A stretch of 64,000 nt of DNA, from the NCBI GenBank assembly GCA_030068075.1, contig CM057827.1, positions 71,004,500-71,068,499 on the forward strand, written 5' to 3'. The stretch comes from Paguma larvata (taxonomy: Eukaryota > Chordata > Mammalia > Carnivora > Viverridae). A program made the position numbers and the translations under genes. Below the pieces are notes generated by a model, which was given only the letters and a program-made list of their open reading frames with translations, searched no databases and was not told the origin of the DNA. The first letter of the stretch is position 1. Each line of letters begins with the position of its first letter. Below, in pieces: positions 1 to 11,520 of this stretch.

Positions 1-1054
1 GAACCGAGGCTGAAGGAGGCTGTGGATGGTGCAGAGTGGATGATAGAGGCTAAACACACCCAGGACATCTCATCAATCTCATGTATTTCTAGTTTCTTCT
101 CTCCCAGGGATGCAATCACTAGAGGGCTGTATTTCCTCCCCCAAATAAAATAGGTGTCAGGTCACCTATACTCTGTTGTGAAAAATGATTGTGAATCCCG
201 TCAATAGATGGAACTGGTAGGAGTTAGAGAGTAATTCTTTTTACTTAGCTCTGGCCAGAGCTTTCTTCATGCATTGGGTTCAGTTTGAGGCTATGTAACT
301 AAAACAGAGCATTTGAAATAGTCCACAGATAGCTCATAAAAATGATCAAAGAATTAGAGAAGAGGACCTAGGAATACAAGATACTGGGTATTGAATTATT
401 TAGACAGGAGAAGAAAGGGCTAGGAGGACCTCTGATCTTCAAAGAGTTGAGGACCTGAGCTTGGGAACCAGAGGGAAGGGACTCCCAGCAAGCCAGGATT
501 GTTCAGGCACAGAGGGAAATACATTTTGCAAGTGAGACACTGGGGTAAGGTATGTTATGTTGTTTTGGAAGTCTCAAACAAAAGATCCCCGCACTGTTTC
601 CTACCCCAATACTTCTCCAATATGACCATTGCTTTCAAGGTGGAGGAGAAGAGAATGGCTTGTTTGACTGTGTGTCTGTGAGAGAATCATGGTAAAGCTT
701 GATGTGGTCTTAGGGAAGCCACTTTCATGCTGTTAGTGTCATCTGGATCTTTTATTAACAGCCTCTTTCATTTTGTGCTTTTAGTTGTTTCTGGGGAATG
801 CAAAAGGTGTGTGAGTGAGGAGGTAGGTGGGTAGGAGGGGGATCATGTGAAAGATAGGGAGTAGAGGAAGAGGAAGGGCCTGGAGAGAGCTGGAACATGA
901 GAGCTTCTGAACTCCCTGAATGACCCCTTGTTTTACATCTTTGTCCAACTGGCAGGCTTTTCTTTGTTGGGCACCTTTGTTGAGCTGAAATGAAATTCTG
1001 AAACGCCGTGTTTCAAGGCAATGGGTTATTTCCAACCCTGGCCTTCAGGCACTG
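1..1054. other. Gene-free, no recognised repeat
   Basis: Only short unconvincing reading frames occur here, and I recognise neither a protein family nor a repeat. The sequence is AT-moderate and looks like ordinary intergenic DNA. Confidence 0.5.
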
Positions 1055-1170
1055 GCCCGAGAGTCTTGGTTCCAACTCAGCCACTCACTATCTGAGTGGC
1101 TTTGGGCCCACCAATTTTCAAAGTCTCAGGCTTCCTTTTGTGTTTCATTTTCTCCCCTAACAACTATGAC
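1055..1170 (+). repeat. MIR-like ancient SINE fragment
   Basis: The order of a 'cactcacta' segment, a 'gtggctttggg' segment and then a 'tctcaggcttcctttt' segment followed by a pyrimidine-rich run matches the MIR core and 3' part. It is strongly diverged, as expected for a mammal-wide repeat. Confidence 0.5.
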
Positions 1171-2045
1171 TATAACAATGCTCTGAAAGTTTATTATTGA
1201 ACCAGGCACTGTGAGATAAAGGGACTAGGATGGATCAAGGGCCTTAGGTTGGGACTCATGGATAAGCCTCCAGGCATCCAAGAACTTGTAAAACATTTTT
1301 CTGGGGAAGAGTCAAAATGTTCACCATGTTTCATGGGAGAAAACCAGAAAAAGTTCAAAACCAGGGGGCCCCACAAGCTCTAAGTTTTCCCCAGCCTTAG
1401 AGCTGGAGTCTTTTCTTCTAGAACAAGTGAGGTTGTGTCTGGTCCCGGGGCCCCAAGGGCCGGAACTTTATCCCTCACAGGTGAAGGTTGGAAGGAGTAG
1501 GATTAAGAAGACAGAGGACTCAGGTATCAGTTTATCATGAGTGGCTCGCCACAGCACGACCACGTCTTTTATTGAAGCAGAGGAACAGCTTAATGCAGAA
1601 AAACAGATTACTCATTACAGAGTGTGACAATACGTATCTAGGTTCCTACCGTACTGAACTGCTGATTCATCAGGCTCACGTGATTCTAAAATAGTAAACA
1701 GCTATACGTGTGCAATTAGTGTAGTCAAAGCAATCAAAGTAATCAGAACACAATAGGACAAAGAATTTCAGTATGTTCTAAAAGGTTAGGAAATTTAATT
1801 GGGGACAAGAAGCAAGCTTTAAGCCTTCTCCGGCCTGACAGTTTGCTGCCAGGCCAATTCCTGCCTGGAACTGATCAGGCCATCTGCCATTCTCCTGTCT
1901 CCGCATGGGGCTCCTTCAAGGTTGCGCCCAGCAAAGAGCTCCCTTCACCTGTCTGTTCTTGGGAGAGGTTGGGTGGGCACAGAATTGTGATGTGGCCTGG
2001 GAAAAGAAGTGTGGACAAATGTGGCAGGACTTGGTGTTCGGAACC
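1171..2045. other. Gene-free, nothing recognised
   Basis: No coding or repeat signal that I can support. Short frames near 1194-1376 (minus) and 1488-2135 (plus) have no family resemblance and no codon pattern suggesting selection. Confidence 0.45.
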
Positions 2046-2245
2046 ATACTATCTGGTCACTCACCCCACCTTGTCACACACAAAGTGACTTTAGGCAAGT
2101 TAAATCATTCTGAGCCTCAGTTTTCTCATTTGTAAAATGGGGATAATAATATACCTCACACTCAATGTTGTTAATTTATGTAGAGGGTTTAGAGCAATAC
2201 CTAGCAAATGGCAAGCATTATTTAACTGCTGTTATTATTGAAGAT
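2046..2245 (+). repeat. MIR element
   Basis: It contains the typical MIR run 'ctcagttttctcatttgtaa' followed by 'aatggggataata' and a late 'agcaatacctagcaaatggc' segment. The sense matches the plus strand. Confidence 0.7.
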
Positions 2246-2285
2246 GAATGTATGTGTGAGTGCAAGTGAAAATGTTTGGGAGAGA

Positions 2286-2287
<2 letters not shown>

Positions 2288-2322
<35 letters not shown>
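2288..2322. repeat. (TG)n microsatellite
   Basis: An uninterrupted TG dinucleotide run of about 17 units, likely length-polymorphic. Confidence 0.95.
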
Positions 2323-2326
<4 letters not shown>

Positions 2327-3124
2327 TACGGGACTCATACAAAAGACTGTACTAGGGTAGCAGGATATGAATTCTCAAACCATTTTTCAGTAAAAGTTTT
2401 AACTTATTCTCTCTCTTTTTTTCTTTGCATCACAAATCACTCAAAAGATTTTTTTTTAACCTTGGCAGGGTAGAATAGGGTAGAACTCCATATGCCACCA
2501 CCACTTTGCTCCCAGGATTGGCGTCAGTAGGACCGACAACTTGAGGTCTGATCCTGGTGTTGGACAGTGATTTTCCCATCCTGGAGATCCTGAGATAAGC
2601 CCACTGAAGGCAGTCCTCATGATTTCAGGACTGGACCAGAGGCCTCATCAGCTGATCCTTGGAAACTGGCCTGAGTGGGAGCCTGGTATCACCTGTGTCC
2701 AGGACCTTGGAGCCAACTGTCTAGGCACCATGAGCAGAAAGAAAAAACATCTGCTCCTGTCTCAAACACACACTGTGGGAACACCACTTGACTTTTGTAA
2801 GTAAGGGCACCCCTAGGACCTTGGTGGGGTGGGAGACACCATGCCTGTGCTTATACTTTGGGGTTTCCCTGAGTGGCTGGAACACCAGCAGCAGGGGGAG
2901 TGAGGATGGCATCTCTGCTACACTTGCAGACGACAGCCGACTCTGTGGGTTCATCGTCTAAACCACACTGACACTCCTCTCTTTGTTCCTTTTAGATGTG
3001 AAGAGCAAACATCTTTGTCTTTGATCTCATCCTGTTTCTCTATATGTTCTGGGATTGGGCAGGGGCATTTCTTTTTGCAGGGCAAGTTTTCCCAGTGATT
3101 TCCTGGAAATCATTGGAGGACCCT
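2323..3124. other. Gene-free, nothing recognised
   Basis: No supported gene. Frames at 2619-2804 (plus) and 2721-2954 (minus) overlap each other and have no recognisable domain. Confidence 0.4.
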
Positions 3125-3461
3125 CTTGCAGTCTATTTGAGATGCTGAAACAACATACCACAGATTGGGTCTTATAAACAACAAGTATTTATTTCTTACA
3201 GTCTTGGATGCTGAAAGCCCAAGATCAGAGTGCCAGGATGGTCTGGTAAGGGCCTTCTGTAGGGTTGCAGAATTCTCATGTGTCTTTTCATGGTGGAAGG
3301 GGCTAGAAACCTCTGTGGAGTCCTGATCCCATTCATGAAAGTTCTACTCTCAAGACCTAATCACTCCCCAAAGGCCCCACCTGCTAATACCATCACCTTC
3401 GGGGAACAAGATTTCAACATACGAATTTTGGAGGGGACACACACATTCAGACCATAGCAGA
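3125..3461 (-). repeat. Old MaLR-type LTR (MLT1/MST-like)
   Basis: Read on the minus strand, it begins TGCTATGGTCTGAATGTG, passes through a 'GTTGAAATCTTG' and a 'GGTGGGGCCTTTGGG' block, and ends near a 'TAAGAAATAAATAC' polyadenylation region. These are landmarks of mammalian ERVL-MaLR LTRs. It is solitary and diverged, with no internal coding sequence adjacent, so it is an ancient solo LTR. Confidence 0.65.
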
Positions 3462-3672
3462 TGGTCTTTTTATTTTTCTTGGTGAGGTATTCTTTTCAGC
3501 ACTTATGAGTTATTGTGACCTCATGCCAATGAGGGAGGGGCCTGGAATTAGAATCTTTGCCCCTTTAGGGCTTCCAAAGTGAAGAAGAGAACAGAGTTAA
3601 AAAGAGACTATGAAAGAAGAATTAGACCTCATATTTGAAGTATACTTTAGATATAGTAAAATGCACTCCTTT

Positions 3673-3910
3673 TTTTATTTTTTATTTTTTTACTAAAAAT
3701 TTTTTTTTAATGTTTATTTATTTTTTTTGGGAGAGACAGAGAGAGAGTGAGCTAGGGAGGGGCAGAGTGAGGGAGACACAGAATCCGAAGCAGGCTCCAG
3801 GCTCCGAGCCATTAACACAGAGCCCAACGTGGGGCTCGAACTCACGAACCGCGATTTCATGACCTGAGTGAAGTCGGACGCTCAACCGACTGAGCCACCC
3901 AGGTGCCCCA
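3673..3910 (-). mobile_element. Felid CanSINE (minus)
   Basis: A T-rich tail at the left is followed by the GA-rich block, the 'gaagcaggctccaggctc' segment and a terminal 'gagccacccaggtgcccc' tRNA-derived head. Imperfect direct repeats (a 'aaaatgcactcctttt'-like word) lie at about 3658-3672 and 3911-3925. Confidence 0.9.
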
Positions 3911-3925
3911 TAAAACGCACTCTTT

Positions 3926-4113
3926 AAAAATTTTTTCATGTTTATTTTTGAGAGAAAGAGAGACAGAATGTGAGCAGGGGAGGGGCAGAGAGAGAGGGAG
4001 ACATAGAATCTGAAGCAGGCTCTAGAGCCTGATGTGGGGCTTTAACTCATGAACCATGAGATCATGAGCTGAGCTGAAGTCGGATGCTTAACCAACTGAG
4101 CCACCCAGTTGTG
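3926..4113 (-). mobile_element. Felid CanSINE (minus), diverged
   Basis: Same structure as the preceding copy but with a mutated head ending 'cacccagttgtg'. A third 'gcactctta' word follows at about 4125, so both SINEs used almost the same target. Confidence 0.85.
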
Positions 4114-4136
4114 TCTAAAGAGTTGCACTCTTAAAA

Positions 4137-4206
4137 TATATAGTCGGGTATGTATATATATACATATATACATATATACATATATATACTATATATATAT
4201 ATATAG
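4137..4206. repeat. (TA)n / (ATAC)n simple repeat
   Basis: Interrupted TATATA and TACATATA units, low complexity. Confidence 0.9.
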
Positions 4207-4221
4207 TTGGATATGTTTTGG

Positions 4222-4860
4222 CCAGTGTATACAGTTGTGGTATCACAACCACAGTTAACACAGAGTTCCATAAGCACCCAATTTTTCCTCCTTTCTGAAA
4301 TTTGTTCCCTCTCCCTCTCCCTAACCCCTGGTGACCACTCATCTGACTTCTGTCCCTTTTGTCTTTTCCACTGTCACATCAATGGAATCATGCCTTTAGT
4401 AAGTAAACAACCTTCAGTGTCTCGCCTATTTGGAAATTCATCCATTTTGCTGCTTGTATCATTGGTTTATTGCTGAGCAGCATTCCATAGTACGGATACT
4501 CCATATTTGTTTATCGATTCACCAGCCAACGGACATTTGGGTCATTTCCAGGTCGGGGCTATTTTCAGTAAAGCAGCTACGAACATTTGCACACAAGTCT
4601 CTGAGTAGACGCATGTTTTAATTTCCTTTGGGTAGGTATCTGAAAGTGGGGTTGCTAGGTTGTACGGTAAAGGTATGCTTACCTTCCAAAGGCATTGGCA
4701 AACTTCTCAAGTGGTCGTGTCATTTTGCATTTCTGCCAGCAATGCAGCAGTGTTCCCGTTGTCCGTAGACTCTTTCTTCACAGGGTCTATCCCACGTACA
4801 CCTCACTTTCCCGAACGCAATGGGTCATTAACAAAGAGAAGATCTTTTTTACTGTGAAAG
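4222..4860 (-). mobile_element. Old L1 3' fragment (minus)
   Basis: On the minus strand this matches decayed L1 ORF2 3' end and 3' UTR. The 'gagcagcattccatagta' word is the reverse complement of the L1 ORF2 C-terminal 'tactatggaatgctgctc' type motif. There are many stops; it is inactive. Confidence 0.65.
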
Positions 4861-4943
4861 CTCCAGGTTTCATAATCTGATTAAGTTACTCATTTTAGTG
4901 GTTAGCATAACAGACTCCATCGTTAGAAAATGCTCCTGTTCCC

Positions 4944-5168
4944 TGTTCCTGGGTGGCTCGGTCGGTTAAGCGGCCGACTTCGGCTCAGGTCATGATCTCA
5001 CGGTCTGTGAGTTCGAGCTCCACATCGGGCTTTGTGCTGACGGCTCATCAGAGCCTGGAGCCTGCTTCGGATTCTGTGTCTTCCTCTCTCTCTGCCTTTC
5101 CCCTGCTCATGCTCTGTCTCTATGTCTCTCAAAAATAAACGTCAAAAAGATAAAAAAATAAAAAAAAC
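4944..5168 (+). mobile_element. Felid CanSINE (plus)
   Basis: A 'ctgggtggctcggtcggtta' head, box-B-like 'gagttcgagctcc', a CT-rich tract and an A-rich tail. The extreme 5' end is slightly altered. Confidence 0.9.
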
Positions 5169-5269
5169 ACACAAAACGTTTCTGTTTAGAAACAGAGAAT
5201 ATAGAATCCCAGTCCTCTTTGTCTCTGGCTAATACACATTGTTCCTTTCATTTCACTTCACCCTCTTTG

Positions 5270-5500
5270 TTAGGAGCAAACCATAAGAGACTCTTAACCA
5301 TAGAGAACAAACTGAGGGTTGACAGAGGTAGGTAGGTTGGGAGGGATGGGCTAGATGGATGATGGGCATTAAGGAGGGCACTTGTGATGAGCACTGGGTG
5401 TTATATGTAAGTGATGAATCGCTAAATTCTACTCCTGAAACCAACATTACACTATATGTTAACTAACTAGAATTTAAATAAAAATTTGAAGAAAAAAAAG
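5270..5500 (+). mobile_element. L1 3' UTR fragment (plus)
   Basis: A 'gagactcttaaccatagaga' segment, then a G-rich tract and 'gcactgggtgttatatgta' plus an A-rich tail. This is the same 3' UTR as the full L1 at 48.5-53.8 kb, severely 5'-truncated. Confidence 0.8.
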
Positions 5501-5566
5501 ATGACCCTAATTAACCACTTTGGCCAACTAACCAATCATTAGTGTCAAAGATTTTATCTTCATCTG

Positions 5567-5788
5567 ATTTTTTAAAAATGTTATTTATTTTGACAGAGAG
5601 ATAGAGAGAGCATATGCACAAGGGAAAGGCAGAGAGAGAGAGGGAGAGAGAACCCCAAGCAGGCCTCGTGCCCTCAGCGCCCTCAGCACATAGCCTGATC
5701 TGGGGCTCGATCGCACAAACTGTGAAATCATGACCTGAGCCGAAATCAAGAGTCGGGTGCTTAACCAGTTGAGCCCCCCAGGCACCCC
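5567..5788 (-). mobile_element. Felid CanSINE (minus)
   Basis: T-rich tail, GA-rich tract and a 'gagccccccaggcacccc' head. The word 'ctgattttt' occurs before it and again after it. Confidence 0.9.
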
Positions 5789-5805
5789 TGATTTTTATTT
5801 ATTTA

Positions 5806-6008
5806 TTTAAAAAAAATTTTTTTTATGTTTATTTATAGAGACAGAGCGTGAGGAGGAGGGCAGAGAGAGAGGGAGAAACAGAATCTGAAGCAGGCTTCAG
5901 GCTCTGAGCTGTCAGCAAAGAGCCCGATGCGGGGCTCCAACTCACAGACCCTGAGATCATGACCTGAGCTGAAGTCGGCCGCTTAACTGACTGAGCCACC
6001 CAGGCGCC
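5806..6008 (-). mobile_element. Felid CanSINE (minus)
   Basis: A second complete SINE directly next to the previous one, ending 'gagccacccaggcgcccc' and followed by a third 'ctgatttttattt' word. The pair looks like two insertions at one target. Confidence 0.9.
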
Positions 6009-7245
6009 CCTGATTTTTATTTTTAAAGAGAAGAATACATTTCTGGGACATTCCTACTCATTCTTAAGTTTTTCTTTATCTGTTCTCTCCGAAGTTTGGT
6101 TTGTAGACAAAAGCATTTCCTGGTGATTTATCTTTTCTTTCAGTCTGACTCCTGTTGGAAGCTCTCCCTCTCCTTCCCTTCCTCAGCAGAGTATCTCTCA
6201 GGCATTTCCGTATATTCTCTGCCTTTCAATTGGTGGTAGCATCTGCCTGCATTGGCTCCTTTTACACAGGGACATCGAGGCCTTGGCTTATTCTTAGGCC
6301 TCCCTGCATGCAAGGCTTTTGCTTCCTTTTTCCACGCTATAGAGGGAAAAGGAGAAAGTTACATGATGCTCTGACTGTGTGTGTCCAGGAAAGGCTCTGT
6401 GATCATTAAAGCCCTGGGTTTTTATTATCCAACCGGGGGGGGAGGTATTCATTTCCACTTGAATAGAGGCACGAAGCTCTTTTTTAGACCGGAGCTGGCT
6501 CTTTTGCATAAAACAAAGAGGTTATACATCAGCATGGGGTAACTGGCTTTTCTCAGGAGCGATCTAACAATGACTAGAGACAAAGGCTTAATTATAAGCC
6601 ACCACAGTTAAAAGACTCATAACCCACACACAATATCTTATCAAAATTTCACCATTCCTTTCGAAAGGAGATTTAAACTGGTTTGTGGATCTAATGAAGA
6701 GCCTACTTTGTCCTTCCCTTTTTCTCGCTGTTCCCAAAGCATTTCAAGCTTATTTCAGCCTCTGGCCTTTGCCAAAGCTGTTCCCACAGGCTGGGGTGAC
6801 TTCCCCTCCTTTCTTTAGCTTATCTGTTACTTATTTCTCTTTCATTTCAGACACTTCCTCCTTTAAGAAGGGTTTTTGTTTGTTTTTTTGTTTTTTTTTT
6901 TTTACTGCTTCAGCCCATTCTGAGCTCTACTGTCTACGAAGATTTTACTCATTACATTTTACTCATTATTCTTCGGTTTTATCTATCGTTGATCTTGACT
7001 TCTTTGCAGAAATGAGCTATTTGAGAGTAAAGACCACATCTTACTCATATTTTTTTTCCGGCCCTTAACACAAGTGCTGGGAACATATAGTTTTGTTAAA
7101 CCAATGAGTGAATGAATCTTAGGTATATGGCAGGTGATACGGAGAACAAAGGCAAAAGAAAAAAAAATTTCCTTATAACTTACAGCCCATTGACAAGTCC
7201 TTGGGACAGCAGAGTGACCTTCCTCTAGGAACTCAACTGCCACGA
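6009..7245. other. Gene-free, nothing recognised
   Basis: Several short open frames (6155-6409 plus, 6685-7068 plus) are T-rich with no family resemblance. A poly-G run lies near 6437. I see no gene. Confidence 0.4.
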
Positions 7246-7673
7246 TGTTAAGACTTTAGTTTAACATTAGTCCAACCTCTAGAATCCGGTGAGTCTCCTT
7301 TAATGTACAAAAATTCCTTTGGAAACTTCCTTTATCTCTGTTCCCTCAAGATACATGTTAGCAATCATCCTCTAAGCATATGGCCCACTGATAATACCTC
7401 TGAAGGGTCTCATGACTAACGTCTTACTAGACAGTAGTAAATGACCTTTTCCTAATAGTAGCTGGACACTTAAGGTCCTGAAAACCTTGCTTCCAAACTC
7501 CTTAGAGACTTAGGCTGTCCCTAACCACCCCCTCAACCTGAAAGTATATGATCAGTCACCTGTCACAATCCTGGTGCAGCTCTTTCTGCCCATGGGTCCT
7601 GTCCCCGTGCTTTAATAAACCACCCTTTTTGCATTGAAGACACCTCAAGAATTTCCCAACATTTTCACATCAG
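7246..7673 (+). repeat. Possible class I ERV solo LTR
   Basis: The right half reads like a gammaretroviral-type LTR: a pyrimidine-rich stretch, 'gctttaataaaccaccc' as the polyadenylation region, then 'gaagacacctcaagaattt'. The left boundary TG and right boundary CA are guesses because no target-site duplication was found. Confidence 0.4.
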
Positions 7674-8107
7674 CAGGTACTGTGGAAATGACTGTTGATC
7701 GAGTGCGGGGCTATTGTTGGAAACGCTGTATAGCCTCATCCACAGTATCACTATTTTAGTGGTTTTCGGTACTGTTTGCAGAGGTCAGTTAGAAACCCCA
7801 CCCCCGTGTCTTCCCCTAGCACTGATTCCTTTCTTCTTTCCTCTCCCCTCTAGTGATTTTCAGTGATGTGGACAGCAAAGAGGTAAATGACCTAAAAGGA
7901 GAGAGGATGAGGGGAATTAGAAGGGAATATTTTAAATTAGTTCATAATCTTTTATGAATTGTATTTTGCTCCACATGTCGGGAGTTATATTCCATAATGA
8001 TTGCACAAAACATGTGGACAAATGTTGACTGAGCAGGCAAGGTTTTGTTAACATGCAGTTGGTTGAAACCACCGAATGCAGGGCCTATTTCTAAGAATGG
8101 TAGGACT
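7674..8107. other. Gene-free, nothing recognised
   Basis: No supported gene or repeat. Confidence 0.4.
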
Positions 8108-8222
8108 TTTTTTTTAAAGTTTGTTTATTTTTTCTAGTAATTTCTACACCCAATGTGGGGCTCAAACTCATGACCCCGAGATCAAACATTGCATGCTCTT
8201 CTGACTGAGCCAGCCAGGAGCC
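8108..8222 (-). mobile_element. Short older CanSINE (minus)
   Basis: It has the tRNA-like part only: T-rich tail, then 'tgtggggctcaaactcatga' and a terminal 'gagccagccagga'. It lacks the CT-rich tract and so belongs to an older short subfamily. Confidence 0.75.
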
Positions 8223-8780
8223 TTTGGCAGGGTATTTTTGAAGTCAGGTTCCCACATGGCCTTCTGGGGGCAGGGACACTTCACCCAAAGGGAGGGTTCC
8301 ACCTGGAAGTCATTCACAAGTTAAGATTCAGGAATGTATTTTGGGAAAGAACCTGAACCAGCAGTTTAGTGTGCCTTCTCAATGGCCAGTTCTCTTTCCC
8401 CTCCTTTCTGGGCTTTCTCCAAGTCAGACAACAGTGAGCATCCAAGGGAGGAAAGAGCCACCCTGTGCTCCTTCTGCTTCCAGCTTCCTGAAGATTGTCC
8501 CCTGGCAAGGAAAGAGCCTTCCGGACTGAGGGTCTAGCAGAGTCTTCATGCAAGACTATTCAAGTGACTAAGACAGAATTACAATTATAAGTCAAGTCTG
8601 TTCTCTGGGGAATAAGCAAAGAATGATTCCACTCGGTTGATAAAACTTTATAATATGATTGGACAGAATAGAACCCTGGGGATAAACAAGGGGACCTTGT
8701 TGTCCTGTCAGTAGGCTGCAAGAGGGATGATAAAATGACAGTAACTGAATGAACAAATGGATGCGTAGCATGATGTACCA
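8223..8780. other. Gene-free, nothing recognised
   Basis: Two overlapping antisense frames at 8314-8553 and 8341-8529 carry no recognisable domain. Confidence 0.4.
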
Positions 8781-8781
8781 G

Positions 8782-8870
8782 CATCCATTAAACATTTACT
8801 GAGCACCAACTATATACAAGACTCAAAACAAGTCCTTGTCTTCAGGAAGCTTGCAGTGAAATGGAAGAGG
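8782..8870 (+). repeat. Ancient mammal-wide repeat fragment
   Basis: The order 'aacatttactgagcaccaac', then 'cttgtcttcaggaagcttgc' fits the common 'tattgagcacctactatgtg...' ancient repeat. Family name not certain. Confidence 0.45.
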
Positions 8871-8892
8871 AAGGATTTGTTCTTGTTTTTGT

Positions 8893-9105
8893 TTTTAAGT
8901 TTTTATTTTATTTTATTTTGAGAGCAGAGAGGGAGAGAGATACAAGGGGGAAAGGGACAGAGAGAGGGGAAAAGAAAGAATCCTAAGCAGTCTCCATGAT
9001 GTCAACATGGAGCCCAACTTGGGGCTTGATCTCAAGAACTGTGAGATCATGACCTGAGCCGAAATCGAAGTCTGATGCTTAACCAGTTGAGCCACTCGGG
9101 ACCCC
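8893..9105 (-). mobile_element. Felid CanSINE (minus)
   Basis: T-rich tail with repeated 'tttta', GA-rich tract, 'cttgatctcaagaactgtga' and a 'gagccactcgggacccc' head. Confidence 0.88.
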
Positions 9106-9479
9106 TGAATAAGTGTTCGTTTTAAATTTGAAGTGCTGTCAGAGAAACAAATAGGTATTGAGGTAGAAAATTATGGGGCGAGATTTAGACAGAGTGGTCA
9201 AGGAAGTCTTAACCTGGGAGTAGCATTTAAGCTGACACTTGAAGAATGAGCTTATTATAAGCAGGGCTGGGGGAAAAGTAACTCTCCAGAGGAAAGAGCA
9301 TGTGCAGAGGCTCCAAGTAGGGGGAGAGCTGGCATGTCCCAGAACCAGAAAGGAGACTAGGGTAGTTGGAGGGTGGGGGGTGGGGGAAGAAGGTGGGGGC
9401 TGCTGCTCAAGAGCCAGACCTGGGCCATACAGGCATCTGGAATTAACTGGGGAATGTTTCTTAGAAAATCATAAAATTT
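9106..9479. other. Gene-free, nothing recognised
   Basis: No supported gene. G-rich around 9361-9400. Confidence 0.4.
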
Positions 9480-9585
9480 AGGGGCACCTGGCTGGCTCAG
9501 TTGGTAGAGTATGGGACTCTTGATCTTAGGGTTGTGAGTTTGAGTCCCATGTTGGGTGTAGAGATTACTTAAAAATAAATCTTTG
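9480..9585 (+). mobile_element. Short older CanSINE (plus)
   Basis: A 'ggggcacctggctggctcag' head, 'gttgtgagtttgagtcccat' box-B region and a short 'acttaaaaataaat' tail without the CT tract. Confidence 0.85.
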
Positions 9586-9612
9586 GGGTGCCTGGGTGGC
9601 TCAGTTGGTTGT
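9586..9612 (+). mobile_element. Isolated 27-bp SINE head
   Basis: Only the first 27 bases of a CanSINE remain ('gtgcctgggtggctcagttg'), joined directly to L1 sequence at about 9613. Confidence 0.7.
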
Positions 9613-10677
9613 ATGTATAGTGTTTCTATTTTTAATTTTTTGAGGAACTCCACACTGTTTTCCGTAGTGGCTGCACCAATTTATATTCCCACAACAGTGC
9701 ATGAGGGCTGCCTTTTCTCCACTTCCACACCAACATTTGTTATTTCTTATCTTTTTGATACTACCCATTGTGACTGATGTGAAGTGATCTCTCATTGTGG
9801 TTTTGATCTGCATTTCCCTGATGATGAGTGATGTTGGACACCTTTTCCTGTGTCTGTTGGCCATCCGTATGGCTCATTTGGAAAAATGTCTATTCAGGTT
9901 CTCTGCCCATTTTTAATTGATTTATTTTGGGCTTTTTGGGCCTTAAATTGTATGAGTTTTTTATGTATTTTGAATATTAACCCTTATCACAAATATCAAT
10001 ATATCATTTGCAAATATCTTCTCCCATTTGGTAGGTTGACTTTTTGTTTTAATGATGGTTTCTTCTTCTGTGAAAATGCTTTTTAGTTTGATATAGTTCC
10101 AATGGAACTATTTTTGTTTTTGTTTCCCTTGCCTGGGGAGAGATATCCAGAAAAATATTGCTAAGGCTGATGTCTAAGGGTTTACTGCCTATGTTTTCTT
10201 TTGGGAGTTTTATGATTTCAATTCTTACTTTTAGGTCTTTAATACATTTTAAGTTTATTTTTATGTATGGTATAAGAAAGTGGTCCAATTTCATTCTTTT
10301 GCGTATAGCTGTCCAGTTTTCCCAGCACCATTTATTGAAGATACTATCTTTTCCCCATTGTATATTCTTGCCTCCTTTGTCCTAGATTGACTGTATAAAC
10401 ATGAGTTTATTTCTGGGCTTTCTATTATATTCTATTGATCTATGTGTCCAGTTTTGTGTCAGTACCATATTATTTTGATCACTATAGTTGAAATCTGCAA
10501 CTGTGATACCTCCAGCTTTGTTGTTCTTTCTTAAGATTTCTTGGGCTATTCAGGGTCTTTGAGGTTCCATACAAATTTTAGGATTATTTGTTCTACTTCT
10601 GTGAAAAATGCCATCGATATTTCTATAGGGGTTGCATTGAATCTGTAGATTACTTTGGGTAAAACAGACATTTTAAG

Positions 10678-10865
10678 CCGCACGTGGGTTGCTCAGTCAG
10701 TTGGACGTCTGACTTCGGCTCAGGTTATGATCTCACTGCTTGCAAGTTCAAGTTCTGCGTTGGGCTCTGTGCTAACAGCTCAGAGCCTGGAGCCTGCTTT
10801 GGATTTTGTGTCTACCTCTCCCTCTGCCCTTCCCTTGCTCTCTCTCTCTCAAAGGAAAAAAAAAA
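10678..10865 (+). mobile_element. Felid CanSINE (plus) in L1
   Basis: Flanked by a perfect 10-bp target-site duplication 'gacattttaa' at 10668-10677 and 10866-10875. Confidence 0.95.
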
Positions 10866-11034
10866 GACATTTTAACAATATAAATCTTCCAGTCCATGAG
10901 CACAGTGTATCTTTCTCTTTATTTGTGTCATCTTCAATTTCTTTTATTAATGTCTTATAGTTTTCAGACTATAAGTCTTTCTCCTCCTTGGTTCAATTCA
11001 CTCCTAGGTACTTTATCTTTTTTTTTTAATGTTT

Positions 11035-11059
<25 letters not shown>

Positions 11060-11065
<6 letters not shown>

Positions 11066-11140
11066 ATTATTATAATAGTTTATTTTCAAATTGGTTTACA
11101 TATAACACCCAGTGTTCATCCCAACAAGTGCCCTCTTTAA
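11060..11140 (-). mobile_element. L1 3' tail fragment (minus)
   Basis: 'caaattggtttacatataac' and 'ttcatcccaacaagtgccc' are the reverse complement of the extreme 3' end of felid L1. It sits directly beside the SINE that follows. Confidence 0.75.
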
Positions 11141-11335
11141 TGTAATGTTTATTTATTTATTTTGAGAGAAAGAGAGGAGGGAAGGGGCAGAGAGAGAGGG
11201 AGAGAGAGAATCCTAAGCAAGCTCCATACTGTCAGTGCAGCGCCTGATGTGGGGCTCAATCCACAAACTGTGAGATCATGACCTGGGCCAAAATCAAGAG
11301 TCAATGCTTAGCCAACTGAGCCACCCAGGCACCCT
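11141..11335 (-). mobile_element. Felid CanSINE (minus)
   Basis: GA-rich tract, then 'tgatgtggggctcaatccac' and a 'gagccacccaggcaccc' head. Confidence 0.9.
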
Positions 11336-11520
11336 GGTACCTTATTATTATTATTATTTTTTGGATGCAACTCTAAGTGGGATTGTTTTTTTTAAATTTC
11401 TCTTTCTGCTATTTCATTATTAGTGTATAAAAATAAGACAGATTTCCATATATTGATTTTGTGTTATACAACTTTCCTGAATTCATTTATTAGTTCTAAT
11501 AGTTTTTTTGTTGGAGTCTT

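Noticed and set aside
10655..10960. 101-aa frame, and many similar frames rich in AQSVERPTSAQVMI-type residues
   Set aside because: These are translations of the SINE head and body repeated throughout the window; no gene.
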